A model generated the notes under the pieces. It searched no databases, was not told where the DNA came from, and saw nothing but the letters and a program-made list of their open reading frames with translations. Shown in pieces: positions 1 through 4,745 of a stretch of DNA of 6,438 bases (position 1 is its first letter; each line of letters begins with the position of its first letter). Source of the DNA: CAYWRO01 sp964460345 (GTDB lineage Bacteria > Planctomycetota > Phycisphaerae > Phycisphaerales > UBA1924); assembly GCA_964460345.1 (NCBI GenBank), contig CAYWRO010000128.1, positions 1-6,438 of the forward strand. Direction: 5' to 3'. The position numbers and the translations under genes were made by a program.

Positions 1-98
1 CCCGCGACCTGGAGTCGCTCGTGACCACCTTCGAGAACCAGGTGGCGCTGGCGTCGATGCGGGTGACGGGGAAGCGGCCGACGCTGAAGATCTCGTGA
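1..98 (+). CDS. 3' end of an unidentified protein gene (partial)
   Basis: Frame 3 is open from the left edge to a TGA at 96-98 and encodes 31 residues, RDLESLVTTFENQVALASMR followed by VTGKRPTLKIS. The start lies outside the window. Codon choice (GC-rich third positions, mixed charged and hydrophobic residues) looks like genuine coding, and the other two plus frames are less protein-like here. The fragment is too short to assign a family. It ends 6 bp before the stop codon of the convergent minus-strand gene at 105, and no hairpin terminator is visible between them. Reality of the gene end is fairly likely; function is unknown. Confidence 0.55.
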   Translation, partial: RDLESLVTTFENQVALASMRVTGKRPTLKIS

Positions 99-104
99 AA
101 CGCT

Positions 105-533
105 TCAGGTGGCTGGACACTCGCCGCCGTCGGGCCCCGTCACCATGAACCAGCAATCGAGGTAGTCGAGCAGGTCGAAGACGTCGATCGAGGCCGGGTC
201 GTCGTCCGTTCGCTCCGCAGCATCGTCGCTGACGAACCACAGATCGAGATACGCTAGCAGATCGAACACGTCGACAAACTCCTGCGGACCGCCCATGCCG
301 TCCCTACCGACGATATCGCAGTCGCATACGAACTCACACTCATCGAGGATGCCGTCGTTATCGGTATCGGTGAACTCATCAAGCTCGTCGGCATCCGGAA
401 CCGTGTTCTCGTTGCAGTCCAACTGCATGACGAACCGGTATTCCCACGCATCGACTAGAACATCGGTCGTGGTCAGCAGGTCGTCGCAGTAGAGTTGATC
501 GGGCCGGACGATCCACTTGCCGTCACCCTTCAT
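105..533 (-). CDS. C-terminal piece: calcium-binding and dockerin-like tail
   Basis: The 142-residue frame starts at ATG 533-531, which overlaps the TGA of the middle piece as ATGA. It lacks a signal peptide and begins mid-domain (GKWIVRPDQLYCDD), so it is more likely the severed C-terminus of the same protein than a coupled gene. Residues 39-66 (DCNENTVPDADELDEF, then DTDNDGILDECE) resemble thrombospondin-type-3 or EF-hand calcium loops. Residues 87-100 and 116-129 are a near-duplicate, VDVFDLLAYLDLWF and IDVFDLLDYLDCWF, spaced 29 residues apart as in the two helical repeats of dockerin-like modules common at the ends of planctomycete secreted proteins. There are seven cysteines. A cohesin-like partner is not present in this window. 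The role in surface attachment or protein docking is inferred. Confidence 0.7.
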   Translation of the reverse strand: MKGDGKWIVRPDQLYCDDLLTTTDVLVDAWEYRFVMQLDCNENTVPDADELDEFTDTDNDGILDECEFVCDCDIVGRDGMGGPQEFVDVFDLLAYLDLWFVSDDAAERTDDDPASIDVFDLLDYLDCWFMVTGPDGGECPAT

Positions 534-566
534 TGTCTTGTACCTGATGCGATCGTGCGGTCGTCA
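530..566 (-). other. Frameshift junction 2 in the surface protein gene
   Basis: The upstream frame reads SSLDDRTIASGTRQ and stops at 532-530. The downstream frame is closed above the TGA at 566-564 and then reads RPHDRIRYKTMKGDGKW. The shift must therefore fall in this 37-base interval and equals one missing base or a -1 slip. A natural-looking join is DDRTI to RYKTMKGDGKW. No X-XXY-YYZ slippery heptamer is visible in the upstream frame. Confidence 0.55.
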
Positions 567-1600
567 AGTGAGGAATCTTCGGCGCTGGTCTCAACCTTGA
601 AGTGATCGGTCAGTTCCATCTCGCCCTGCGTCGTGGCCAGGGAGATCGTCACGTAGGGCGGAACGCCGGTGATCGGGCCGTAGTGGCGAATGAAGATTGC
701 ATTTTGCCCGGCGACATACGGTGCCGCGTCGTCCCATTGAGTCCCGACGAACTCATGACCGTCGCCGCCGGTGTACGGCGGGTCGCAGTCGAGCGCGTGC
801 ATCGCAAACGGGACCAGCCCGATGGCCCCGCCGCCAAGATCATCTGATGTCGCGGTATAGAGGCCGTCGAAGTCCGACGCCATCGGCGGCGTGCCCGATT
901 CATTGATGACGATCCGATTGCCCACCGGGCCGACGTTGACTTCGCCCTGCCAGAAGCTCGTTTGCGGCGGGTTAATGGGCGTCGTTCCATTCGCGGCGTT
1001 GATGATGATTTGACCTTGCAGCCCGCCCGCAGTGTTAATCGTCAGCGGGCTCGTCACAAGGAGCTCGCCGCCGATCGTGATTGTACTTGTGGGTGTAACC
1101 ATGCCTTCCACGGTGATTGGCCGGTTTGTGAACTCGTCGAACGTGAGATCCGCGTTGAGATCGCCTTGGACGTGAATCGCCGTACCGGCATGCCCGGAGA
1201 TATAACGCGTCGACAATGCGCCGTTGAAATCTCCAACGACACGAATCCCGTCTGTACCGACCTGACCAAGAATCTCTGCCGCGGAAACCGTACCTGTAAA
1301 ATCGCCTGCAGTGGTTTGGACCTTGCTCAGTATGCCGGATCCGCCGTTGTAGTCGGCAATGATGTCGGCCGCAATGGCCGTAGCCGAGACGACCCGGACG
1401 CCGTCGGGCGAGCGAATCTGGACGCGGTTGGTCGGATCGGTCGGCGATAGAATGACCCCGTTCGCACTGACTTCGGAAATCGCCCCCTCGATCGCTATTA
1501 CCGAGGCCTCGATGTCTCCAGAGACACGCACACTCATCTGCGCAGGGGCGTCGTCGACCGTGATTGTTGCACCCGCGCCAATAGATGCCGCCTCGACCAC
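530..1600 (-). CDS. Middle piece of the broken surface protein (beta-strand-rich body)
   Basis: This frame is open from about 1649 to TGA 532-530. The nominal GTG at 1600-1598 is an internal valine (FGSRFVVEAAS), not a convincing start: it has no signal peptide and the protein-like sequence begins upstream of it. The product is rich in short alternating hydrophobic strands with Gly/Asn turns (for example DGIRVVGDFNGALSTRYIS and STITIGGELLVTSPLTIN). That suggests a right-handed beta-helix or similar extracellular fold. I cannot name a family. Near the end it has DCDPPYTGGDGHEFVGTQWD and a strand-rich part, then breaks off at GTRQ. The dockerin-like tail follows in the -1 frame. GC looks lower than in neighbouring genes: the line 1081-1140 is about 52 percent GC, against about 72 percent for 3961-4020. 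Confidence 0.6.
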   Translation of the reverse strand: MVEAASIGAGATITVDDAPAQMSVRVSGDIEASVIAIEGAISEVSANGVILSPTDPTNRVQIRSPDGVRVVSATAIAADIIADYNGGSGILSKVQTTAGDFTGTVSAAEILGQVGTDGIRVVGDFNGALSTRYISGHAGTAIHVQGDLNADLTFDEFTNRPITVEGMVTPTSTITIGGELLVTSPLTINTAGGLQGQIIINAANGTTPINPPQTSFWQGEVNVGPVGNRIVINESGTPPMASDFDGLYTATSDDLGGGAIGLVPFAMHALDCDPPYTGGDGHEFVGTQWDDAAPYVAGQNAIFIRHYGPITGVPPYVTISLATTQGEMELTDHFKVETSAEDSSLDDRTIASGTRQ

Positions 1601-2100
1601 AAAGCGGCTGCCAAAGCCCCCACCCTCGGCGTGGACGGAGCCAGGACATCACCACCGAAGTCGAAGCGGAACATTTCGTCGGTCTCGATACTGCCCGTCA
1701 GGTCGCCTCCCAAGCCGCCGCCCAAACGGACGGTCGCGCCGACACTGCCGCGATCGAAGCCGGCCCAGCCGCGACCGACCCGAGTGTTCGCAGTATCGAA
1801 CTGATTGATGGCGCCGCTCCCAAATACGACATGAAGAGAGCTGCCGACCGGGGGGCCTCCCGAAAGCGTGACGCGCCCGATATCCGTGCTCGAACTCGCC
1901 GTGATGTTAACGCGCACGGCGCAGGGCGGAAGTGGCAACGGGATCGGATCGCCTGCAGCGAAGAACTGCGTGTCGACCGCGCCGTTACAGGGCGAGACGG
2001 ACGAGTTGAGAATGTCCACGCGGACCTGTTGGGCATGCGCCAAACTGCACACGTTCAGCAGTGCCACGACAACTCCGACCGTCACGCTGATCCGGGTCAT
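1534..2100 (-). CDS. N-terminal piece of the broken surface protein (signal peptide)
   Basis: This is the first open piece of the split gene. The start ATG at 2100-2098 is preceded by AGGAG with a 6-base spacer, and it begins a clear signal peptide: MTRIS, a hydrophobic core VTVGVVVALLNVCSL, then the cleavage motif AHA before QQ. This rules out the longer in-frame ORF beginning near 2358. The mature part is Gly/Ser/Thr/Val-rich with two cysteines (SPCNG, PPCAV) that could form a disulfide, and it reads sensibly to about residue 155 (FRFDFGGDVLAPS). Beyond that the frame becomes Arg/Ala-rich (LWSRRHLLARVQQ) and ends at 1534, typical of out-of-frame translation. The true continuation is in the frame of the 530-1600 piece. 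The ATG overlaps the stop of the upstream SUMF1-like gene as ATGA, implying translational coupling. Confidence 0.6.
   Translation of the reverse strand: MTRISVTVGVVVALLNVCSLAHAQQVRVDILNSSVSPCNGAVDTQFFAAGDPIPLPLPPCAVRVNITASSSTDIGRVTLSGGPPVGSSLHVVFGSGAINQFDTANTRVGRGWAGFDRGSVGATVRLGGGLGGDLTGSIETDEMFRFDFGGDVLAPSTPRVGALAAALWSRRHLLARVQQSRSTTPLRR
1617..1649 (-). other. Frameshift junction 1 in the surface protein gene
   Basis: Upstream sequence reads FRFDFGGDVLAPSTP in one frame. The next sensible sequence, EGGGFGSRFVVEAASIGAG, is in the -1 frame. That frame has a TGA at 1651-1649, so the shift lies downstream of it. A run of five C at 1617-1621 (plus strand), next to ACCC, is a likely indel-prone site. 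The sense of the shift is the same as at junction 2. Confidence 0.6.
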
Positions 2101-3215
2101 GCTCGTCTCCTGCGCCGGCAACAGATCCCGGCAAATATCATCAAACACGTACAGGTTGATGGCGCCGGGACAGTCGACGCTATCCGCAGGCCTGCGCCAA
2201 ACGCGCTCCCGAGCGGCGAGAGCCCGTCGAAACCGCTTACGTGATCGTTGATGATCAAGGTCTGGCCGTCGGGCATGTGCGACATGGGACCGCCGGCGAA
2301 AGACCCGCCCAGGGAGCGCCCGACAGGCTGAGGAACATACAACAACTCTTCCGTCCACTCCCTCGTCCCGCCGCTCGTGTCAAGCAACCCCCACGGCGAC
2401 ACGGCCTCGGGGTACGCCCCAAGCGGAATCGTCCAAGGGTCAAAGGCCGAGGTCCACTCGATCCCCGCGCTGGTCATCCCTTCGCCAGGAAGCCCCGACA
2501 CCGGCGACTCGTCCGACGAGTGCGCATAGTCCCACCAGCCGCCCTCGCCCGGCCCGTAGCGGTCCGGATCGTAATGCGCCGCCTTCATCCACTCGTCCAG
2601 AGTCGGGATCCAGAACTTCGCGCCCGGCAGGTGGCCGGCTGCGTCGGTCACCTGGAATGGATCGAACGTCTGGCCGAAGGTCGAGGTGTCGTAGGCCCCG
2701 GTCCAGAGGGACGCAGGGTCGCTGCTCTTGCCATTGTGGAGCCAATTGCAGTAGAGGGCGGCATCCCGCCACCCGATCCCAGATACCGGCCACATCTCCC
2801 GGTTCTCGCCGGTGTCGGGGATAACGTAGCGCTCGCCCGGGCCCGCGTAGCTGAAGTCTCGCGTCGCCCCCCAGCCATGCGGCCCGTTGGTAAAGTTGTC
2901 AAAGGTGCCAAAGAGTTCCTGTGGAAAATCCGGCTGCGTCGTGAATGTGTTGACGAACTCAACCCATTGTCCCGTCGTGACTTCCAGTCGCGACATCCGG
3001 TACTCATAGTCAACCCGCCCCCGGCCGACGGCTCTTGGCGGCCCGAACGGGCTGTCGCCGGTGTACGGCGCGTTCCCGACGGCTCCGATCGTCACCCAGT
3101 CGAAGTCGTAATCGGGCGCGGGCTGTGCCGAGGCGGAGGCCGCGCAGCCGAAGAGCGCGACCATCACGAGTTGCGGGCCGAGACGGTCGCTGCGTAGGGC
3201 GATGAGGGCTTCCAT
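2097..3215 (-). CDS. Exported SUMF1/FGE-like domain protein with PEP-CTERM-like anchor
   Basis: The 372-residue product begins with a signal peptide (hydrophobic core LVMVALFGCAA, cleavage after ASA at about residue 30). Residues about 38-347 match the order of sulfatase-modifying-factor (SUMF1/FGE/EgtB-like) landmarks: RMSRLEVTTGQWVEFVN (73-89), PVSGIGWRDAALYCNWL (143-159), FWIPTLDEWMKAAHYDPDR (201-219), SPWGLLDTSGGTREWTEE (273-290), GRSLGGSF (299-306) and GLRIAS (342-347). The C-terminal cysteine pair of true formylglycine-generating enzymes is absent: the only domain cysteine is C156. The domain is therefore probably binding or structural, or a non-FGE relative. The end (residues 349-371) is VPAPS, a short Cys-rich hydrophobic stretch and five arginines, a PEP-CTERM-like sorting tail with PAP in place of PEP. 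AAGGA lies 6 bases before the ATG. The stop overlaps the next gene's ATG. Confidence 0.85.
   Translation of the reverse strand: MEALIALRSDRLGPQLVMVALFGCAASASAQPAPDYDFDWVTIGAVGNAPYTGDSPFGPPRAVGRGRVDYEYRMSRLEVTTGQWVEFVNTFTTQPDFPQELFGTFDNFTNGPHGWGATRDFSYAGPGERYVIPDTGENREMWPVSGIGWRDAALYCNWLHNGKSSDPASLWTGAYDTSTFGQTFDPFQVTDAAGHLPGAKFWIPTLDEWMKAAHYDPDRYGPGEGGWWDYAHSSDESPVSGLPGEGMTSAGIEWTSAFDPWTIPLGAYPEAVSPWGLLDTSGGTREWTEELLYVPQPVGRSLGGSFAGGPMSHMPDGQTLIINDHVSGFDGLSPLGSAFGAGLRIASTVPAPSTCTCLMIFAGICCRRRRRA
2101..2111 (-). promoter_or_regulatory. Shine-Dalgarno site embedded in the poly-Arg codons of the upstream gene
   Basis: On the minus strand AGGAG (2111-2107) lies 6 bases before the ATG at 2100. 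It is formed by consecutive AGG-AGA arginine codons, the third and fourth of five arginines (cgg cgc agg aga cga) closing the SUMF1-like protein. The upstream TGA and downstream ATG share ATGA. This decides the start of the surface protein and implies reinitiation or coupling. Confidence 0.75.
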
Positions 3216-3621
3216 GGCTTGTCCTTTCTACGTGGGCGCCCCTGCGCGGTTGCAGCTGTCCGGCCGAATCATCGGCAGCATCCTCCTGACCGCGCCACAG
3301 GAACCCGGCCGCCCTTCTGCCCTCTCCCCTCGACCTCCACCCATCTCGCCGCGGGGGGAGGCCGCATTGCCTTCAACGCTCGGCATCCTCCATCGATCAC
3401 CTCTCCCCTTCCATCGACCGCCCGCCGCACAACATCGATGGAAACTCAAATTCCGTCGATCTTCCTCCACAGTCCATCGAACAAACCCCACTCAAGGTCG
3501 ACCTTCCGCGGCATCCGGTCGACATTTTCGTGCCTTCCGGCGGCCTTCGCTTCAGTCGGCGGCCCGCGCGGCCGATCTCTCGGGAGCGAACGCAACCGAT
3601 CAGCATAAGAGGAGACGCACG
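3216..3621. other. 406-bp divergent intergenic region
   Basis: This gap separates the minus-strand SUMF1-like gene from the plus-strand fibronectin-like gene. Long open frames cross it on both strands, but I do not regard them as genes. The plus frame starts inside the neighbouring gene's 5' end without a ribosome site, and openness is expected in GC-rich DNA, especially over a repeat whose period is divisible by three. Its main content is the 21-bp TCGA lattice. I see no convincing -35/-10 pair or terminator. Confidence 0.6.
3324..3554. repeat. 21-bp periodic TCGA array
   Basis: TCGA occurs at 3393, 3414, 3435, 3456, 3477, 3498 and 3519, each exactly 21 bp after the last. Another at 3330 is 63 bp (3 x 21) before the first, and positions 3351 and 3372 hold diverged copies (GCGG, TTCA). 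Every TCGA in the intergenic region falls on this one lattice. Units share a preceding pyrimidine/CC segment (roughly YTCCR before TCGA), while the 11 bases after it vary and are mostly pyrimidine on the plus strand. Read on the minus strand, the best five units begin TCGAYG. The array ends about 100 bp before the plus-strand gene and begins about 115 bp before the minus-strand gene. 21 bp is two turns of B-DNA, so the sites would face the same side of the helix. It is not a CRISPR array, because the conserved block is only 4-7 bases. Confidence 0.8.
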
Positions 3622-4275
3622 ATGCCCCCGACCGTTCCGGAGACGCGACATGCGATGATCGACTTCTTTGCGCTGCGGCGCGGCCCGTGGGCGGCGGCCG
3701 CCGCGCAGCTCGGTTTCAGCGCTCAGGACGTCGCTGAGTTCACCCAGTTGCTCCAGGAGGCCGAGCAGGCCCAGGCCGAGGCGTACAAAGCCCGCAACGC
3801 TGCGCGGGCGGCGATGCACGGCGCGAACACCCGGGCCGAGGCGCTGCGGCGCAAGGGCGCTGCGCTCATCGGCGTGATCCGCGCCACCGCGGCGAGGACC
3901 GGCGACAACCACGTCTACGCGGCCGGGCAGATCCCGCCGCCGCCGCCCAAGCCGCCGCGGCCCGCCCCGGAGCCGCCGCGGAACATGCGCGCCATCATGG
4001 ACTCGTCGGGCGCAACAATCCTCACCTGGGAGGCTTCGACCGCCGGCGGCGTGACGTTCCTGGTCTCGCGGCAGCTTGCAGGCGAAGACAGGCCGCGCCT
4101 CATCGGCTCGACCGGCGAGAAGCGCTTTATCGATTCGACCGTCCCGGCGGGCACGACGCAGGCGCACTACCTGGTGAGAGCGCGGCGCGGCAGGAAAGAG
4201 AACCTGCGGGTCTCGTCGACGTTCATCCGCTACGGCGCGCTGCCACGCACGCAGGGCGCCAAGGCGGCGGCATAG
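3622..4275 (+). CDS. Helical plus fibronectin type III-like protein, function unknown
   Basis: The 217-residue product starts at ATG 3622, chosen because AGGAG (3610-3614) lies 7 bases upstream; the frame stays open further upstream but without a ribosome site. Residues about 12-92 are Ala/Glu/Arg-rich and helical (QLLQEAEQAQAEAYKARNA, then RAEALRRKGAALIGVIRATA). The segment DNHVYAAGQIP (95-105) and a proline-rich hinge (105-119) follow. Residues about 120-203 look like one fibronectin-III-like sandwich: GATILTWEAS, VTFLVSRQL, FIDSTVPAGTTQAHYLVRARR. No signal peptide or membrane segment is seen, so it may be cytoplasmic. I recognise this arrangement from uncharacterised bacterial proteins but know no demonstrated function. 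The gene ends 13 bp before the stop of the convergent lipoprotein gene, with no terminator between them. Confidence 0.85.
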   Translation: MPPTVPETRHAMIDFFALRRGPWAAAAAQLGFSAQDVAEFTQLLQEAEQAQAEAYKARNAARAAMHGANTRAEALRRKGAALIGVIRATAARTGDNHVYAAGQIPPPPPKPPRPAPEPPRNMRAIMDSSGATILTWEASTAGGVTFLVSRQLAGEDRPRLIGSTGEKRFIDSTVPAGTTQAHYLVRARRGRKENLRVSSTFIRYGALPRTQGAKAAA

Positions 4276-4288
4276 CCCGCGCCAATGG

Positions 4289-4585
4289 CTACTCCCACTG
4301 AGGATTCGTAAAGACGAAGTCGTAGCCGCGGCCGGCAGGATGCCAGAGGATGCTGCCGCGGGTGAGGCGCAAGACGACCTGGCCGGCCTCGTCCGTAAGG
4401 CCGGAGCGGGATCCGGGATGGTTGATCTTCGACGCCTGGTGCACGACCGACACGCGAACCCCCTGGATCGCCGCGCCGGTGGCTTCATCGGTGACATGAA
4501 ACGTGACATCGCGCTCGTGAAACAGGCAGCCGGCCTGCAAGGCAGCGGCCACGAACACAAGCAGCGGGATGCAGCAGCGGGACAC
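4289..4585 (-). CDS. Small lipoprotein with a carboxypeptidase-regulatory-like domain
   Basis: The preferred start is GTG 4585-4583, because AGGAG (4597-4593) lies 7 bases before it. An in-frame ATG at 4612 would begin upstream of that site and has no ribosome site of its own. The 98-residue product has a lipoprotein signal (PLLVFVAAALQAGC, lipobox LQAGC, lipidated Cys at residue 20). Residues about 27-76 show the pattern of a carboxypeptidase-regulatory-like beta sandwich: VTFHVTDEATGAAIQGVRVSV, then TDEAGQVVLRLTRG. The tail GRGYDFVFTNPQWE is not diagnostic. It is probably anchored to a membrane on the periplasmic side; the ligand is unknown. A TACAAT box at 4629-4624 on this strand could be its -10 element. 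It is convergent with the fibronectin-like gene and divergent from the nuclease-like gene. Confidence 0.75.
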   Translation of the reverse strand: MSRCCIPLLVFVAAALQAGCLFHERDVTFHVTDEATGAAIQGVRVSVVHQASKINHPGSRSGLTDEAGQVVLRLTRGSILWHPAGRGYDFVFTNPQWE

Positions 4586-4623
4586 GCTCAAGCTCCTCCC
4601 CTCAAAGCACATGTATCCGCGGC

Positions 4624-4629
4624 ATTGTA
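4624..4629 (-). promoter_or_regulatory. Candidate -10 box for the lipoprotein gene
   Basis: TACAAT on the minus strand lies 38 bases before the GTG start at 4585. Transcription starting about 7 bases downstream would give a leader of about 32 bases containing the AGGAG site, and would leave the alternative ATG (4612) without a ribosome site. No good -35 hexamer is seen at 17-bp spacing, so this is tentative. Confidence 0.35.
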
Positions 4630-4681
4630 ACACAAATGAGCGCGGCCTGGGCACGCACCCGTTTCCGCTGCACTCCGTCTG

Positions 4682-4708
4682 AATCTGCGTCAATCTGCGA
4701 AATCCGCG
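4682..4708 (+). repeat. AATCTGCG repeat, locus 1
   Basis: Three octamers follow each other: AATCTGCG at 4682 and 4692, and AATCCGCG at 4701, with starts 10 and 9 bases apart. The same octamers and spacing recur inverted at 5905-5931, and two copies in this orientation lie at 6078-6094. It sits 37 bp before the ATG of the nuclease-like gene. Confidence 0.75.
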
Positions 4709-4733
4709 GCCTCCCCTCCCCTCCTCCCACGGG

Positions 4734-4739
4734 TACAAT
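4734..4739 (+). promoter_or_regulatory. Candidate -10 box, possible leaderless promoter
   Basis: TACAAT ends 6 bases before the ATG at 4746. At normal -10 to +1 distances transcription would begin at or next to the A of the start codon. The region before the ATG has no purine-rich ribosome site (it is a C/T tract, then gggtacaatcggcgg), which fits leaderless translation. No clear -35 is visible. Confidence 0.4.
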
Positions 4740-4745
4740 CGGCGG

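Larger units (their letters stand above)
105..2100 (-). pseudogene. Exported beta-rich protein with dockerin-like C-terminus, broken by two frameshifts
   Basis: I read three adjoining minus-strand reading frames as one gene of about 664 codons. It starts at ATG 2100-2098 and ends at TGA 107-105. Piece 1 has the signal peptide, piece 2 continues the same Gly/Val/Ile/Thr-rich beta-strand texture, and piece 3 has the calcium-binding and dockerin-like tail. Each join needs a shift of the same sense (one base missing, or a -1 slip). The first join lies between 1649 and about 1617, where GGDVLAPS runs into GGGFGSRFVVEAASIGAG. The second lies between 566 and 530. Such layouts (signal peptide, beta-helix-like body, dockerin-like end) are known for planctomycete surface proteins. 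The cause could be real decay, sequencing error, or less likely recoding. AGGAG at 2111-2107 sits 6 bases before the start. The body looks less GC-rich than neighbouring genes. Confidence 0.7.

Noticed and set aside
530..533. ATGA overlap as evidence for a separate downstream gene encoding the dockerin-like tail
   Set aside because: The tail has no signal peptide and starts mid-domain, so a severed C-terminus fits better. A genuine coupled start, as at 2100, cannot be fully excluded.
962..2251. Plus-strand open frames across the surface-protein gene
   Set aside because: They are antisense to the beta-rich coding sequence, with no ribosome sites or protein-like character.
1534..2358. Longer 274-residue start for the N-terminal piece of the surface protein
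   Set aside because: The first 86 residues lie over the SUMF1-like gene and have out-of-frame composition. The signal peptide begins at ATG 2100 with a proper ribosome site.
2241..3197. 318-residue plus-strand open frame
   Set aside because: It is Arg/Pro/Val-rich and fully antisense to the SUMF1-like gene, whose domain motifs are clear.
3324..3554. CRISPR array
   Set aside because: The period is too short (21 bp) and the conserved block is only TCGA plus a few bases. There are no 25-40 bp direct repeats and no cas genes.
3202..3621. Upstream in-frame extension of the fibronectin-like gene giving a 357-residue protein
   Set aside because: The extra part begins inside the divergent gene's first codons, has no ribosome site, is low-complexity Pro/Arg/Ser and covers the 21-bp repeat. 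A good AGGAG precedes ATG 3622.
3397..4560. 387-residue minus-strand open frame
   Set aside because: It is antisense to the fibronectin-like gene and overlaps the lipoprotein gene. Its Arg-rich composition and the SM/ST heptads at its end come from the complementary strand and the 21-bp lattice.
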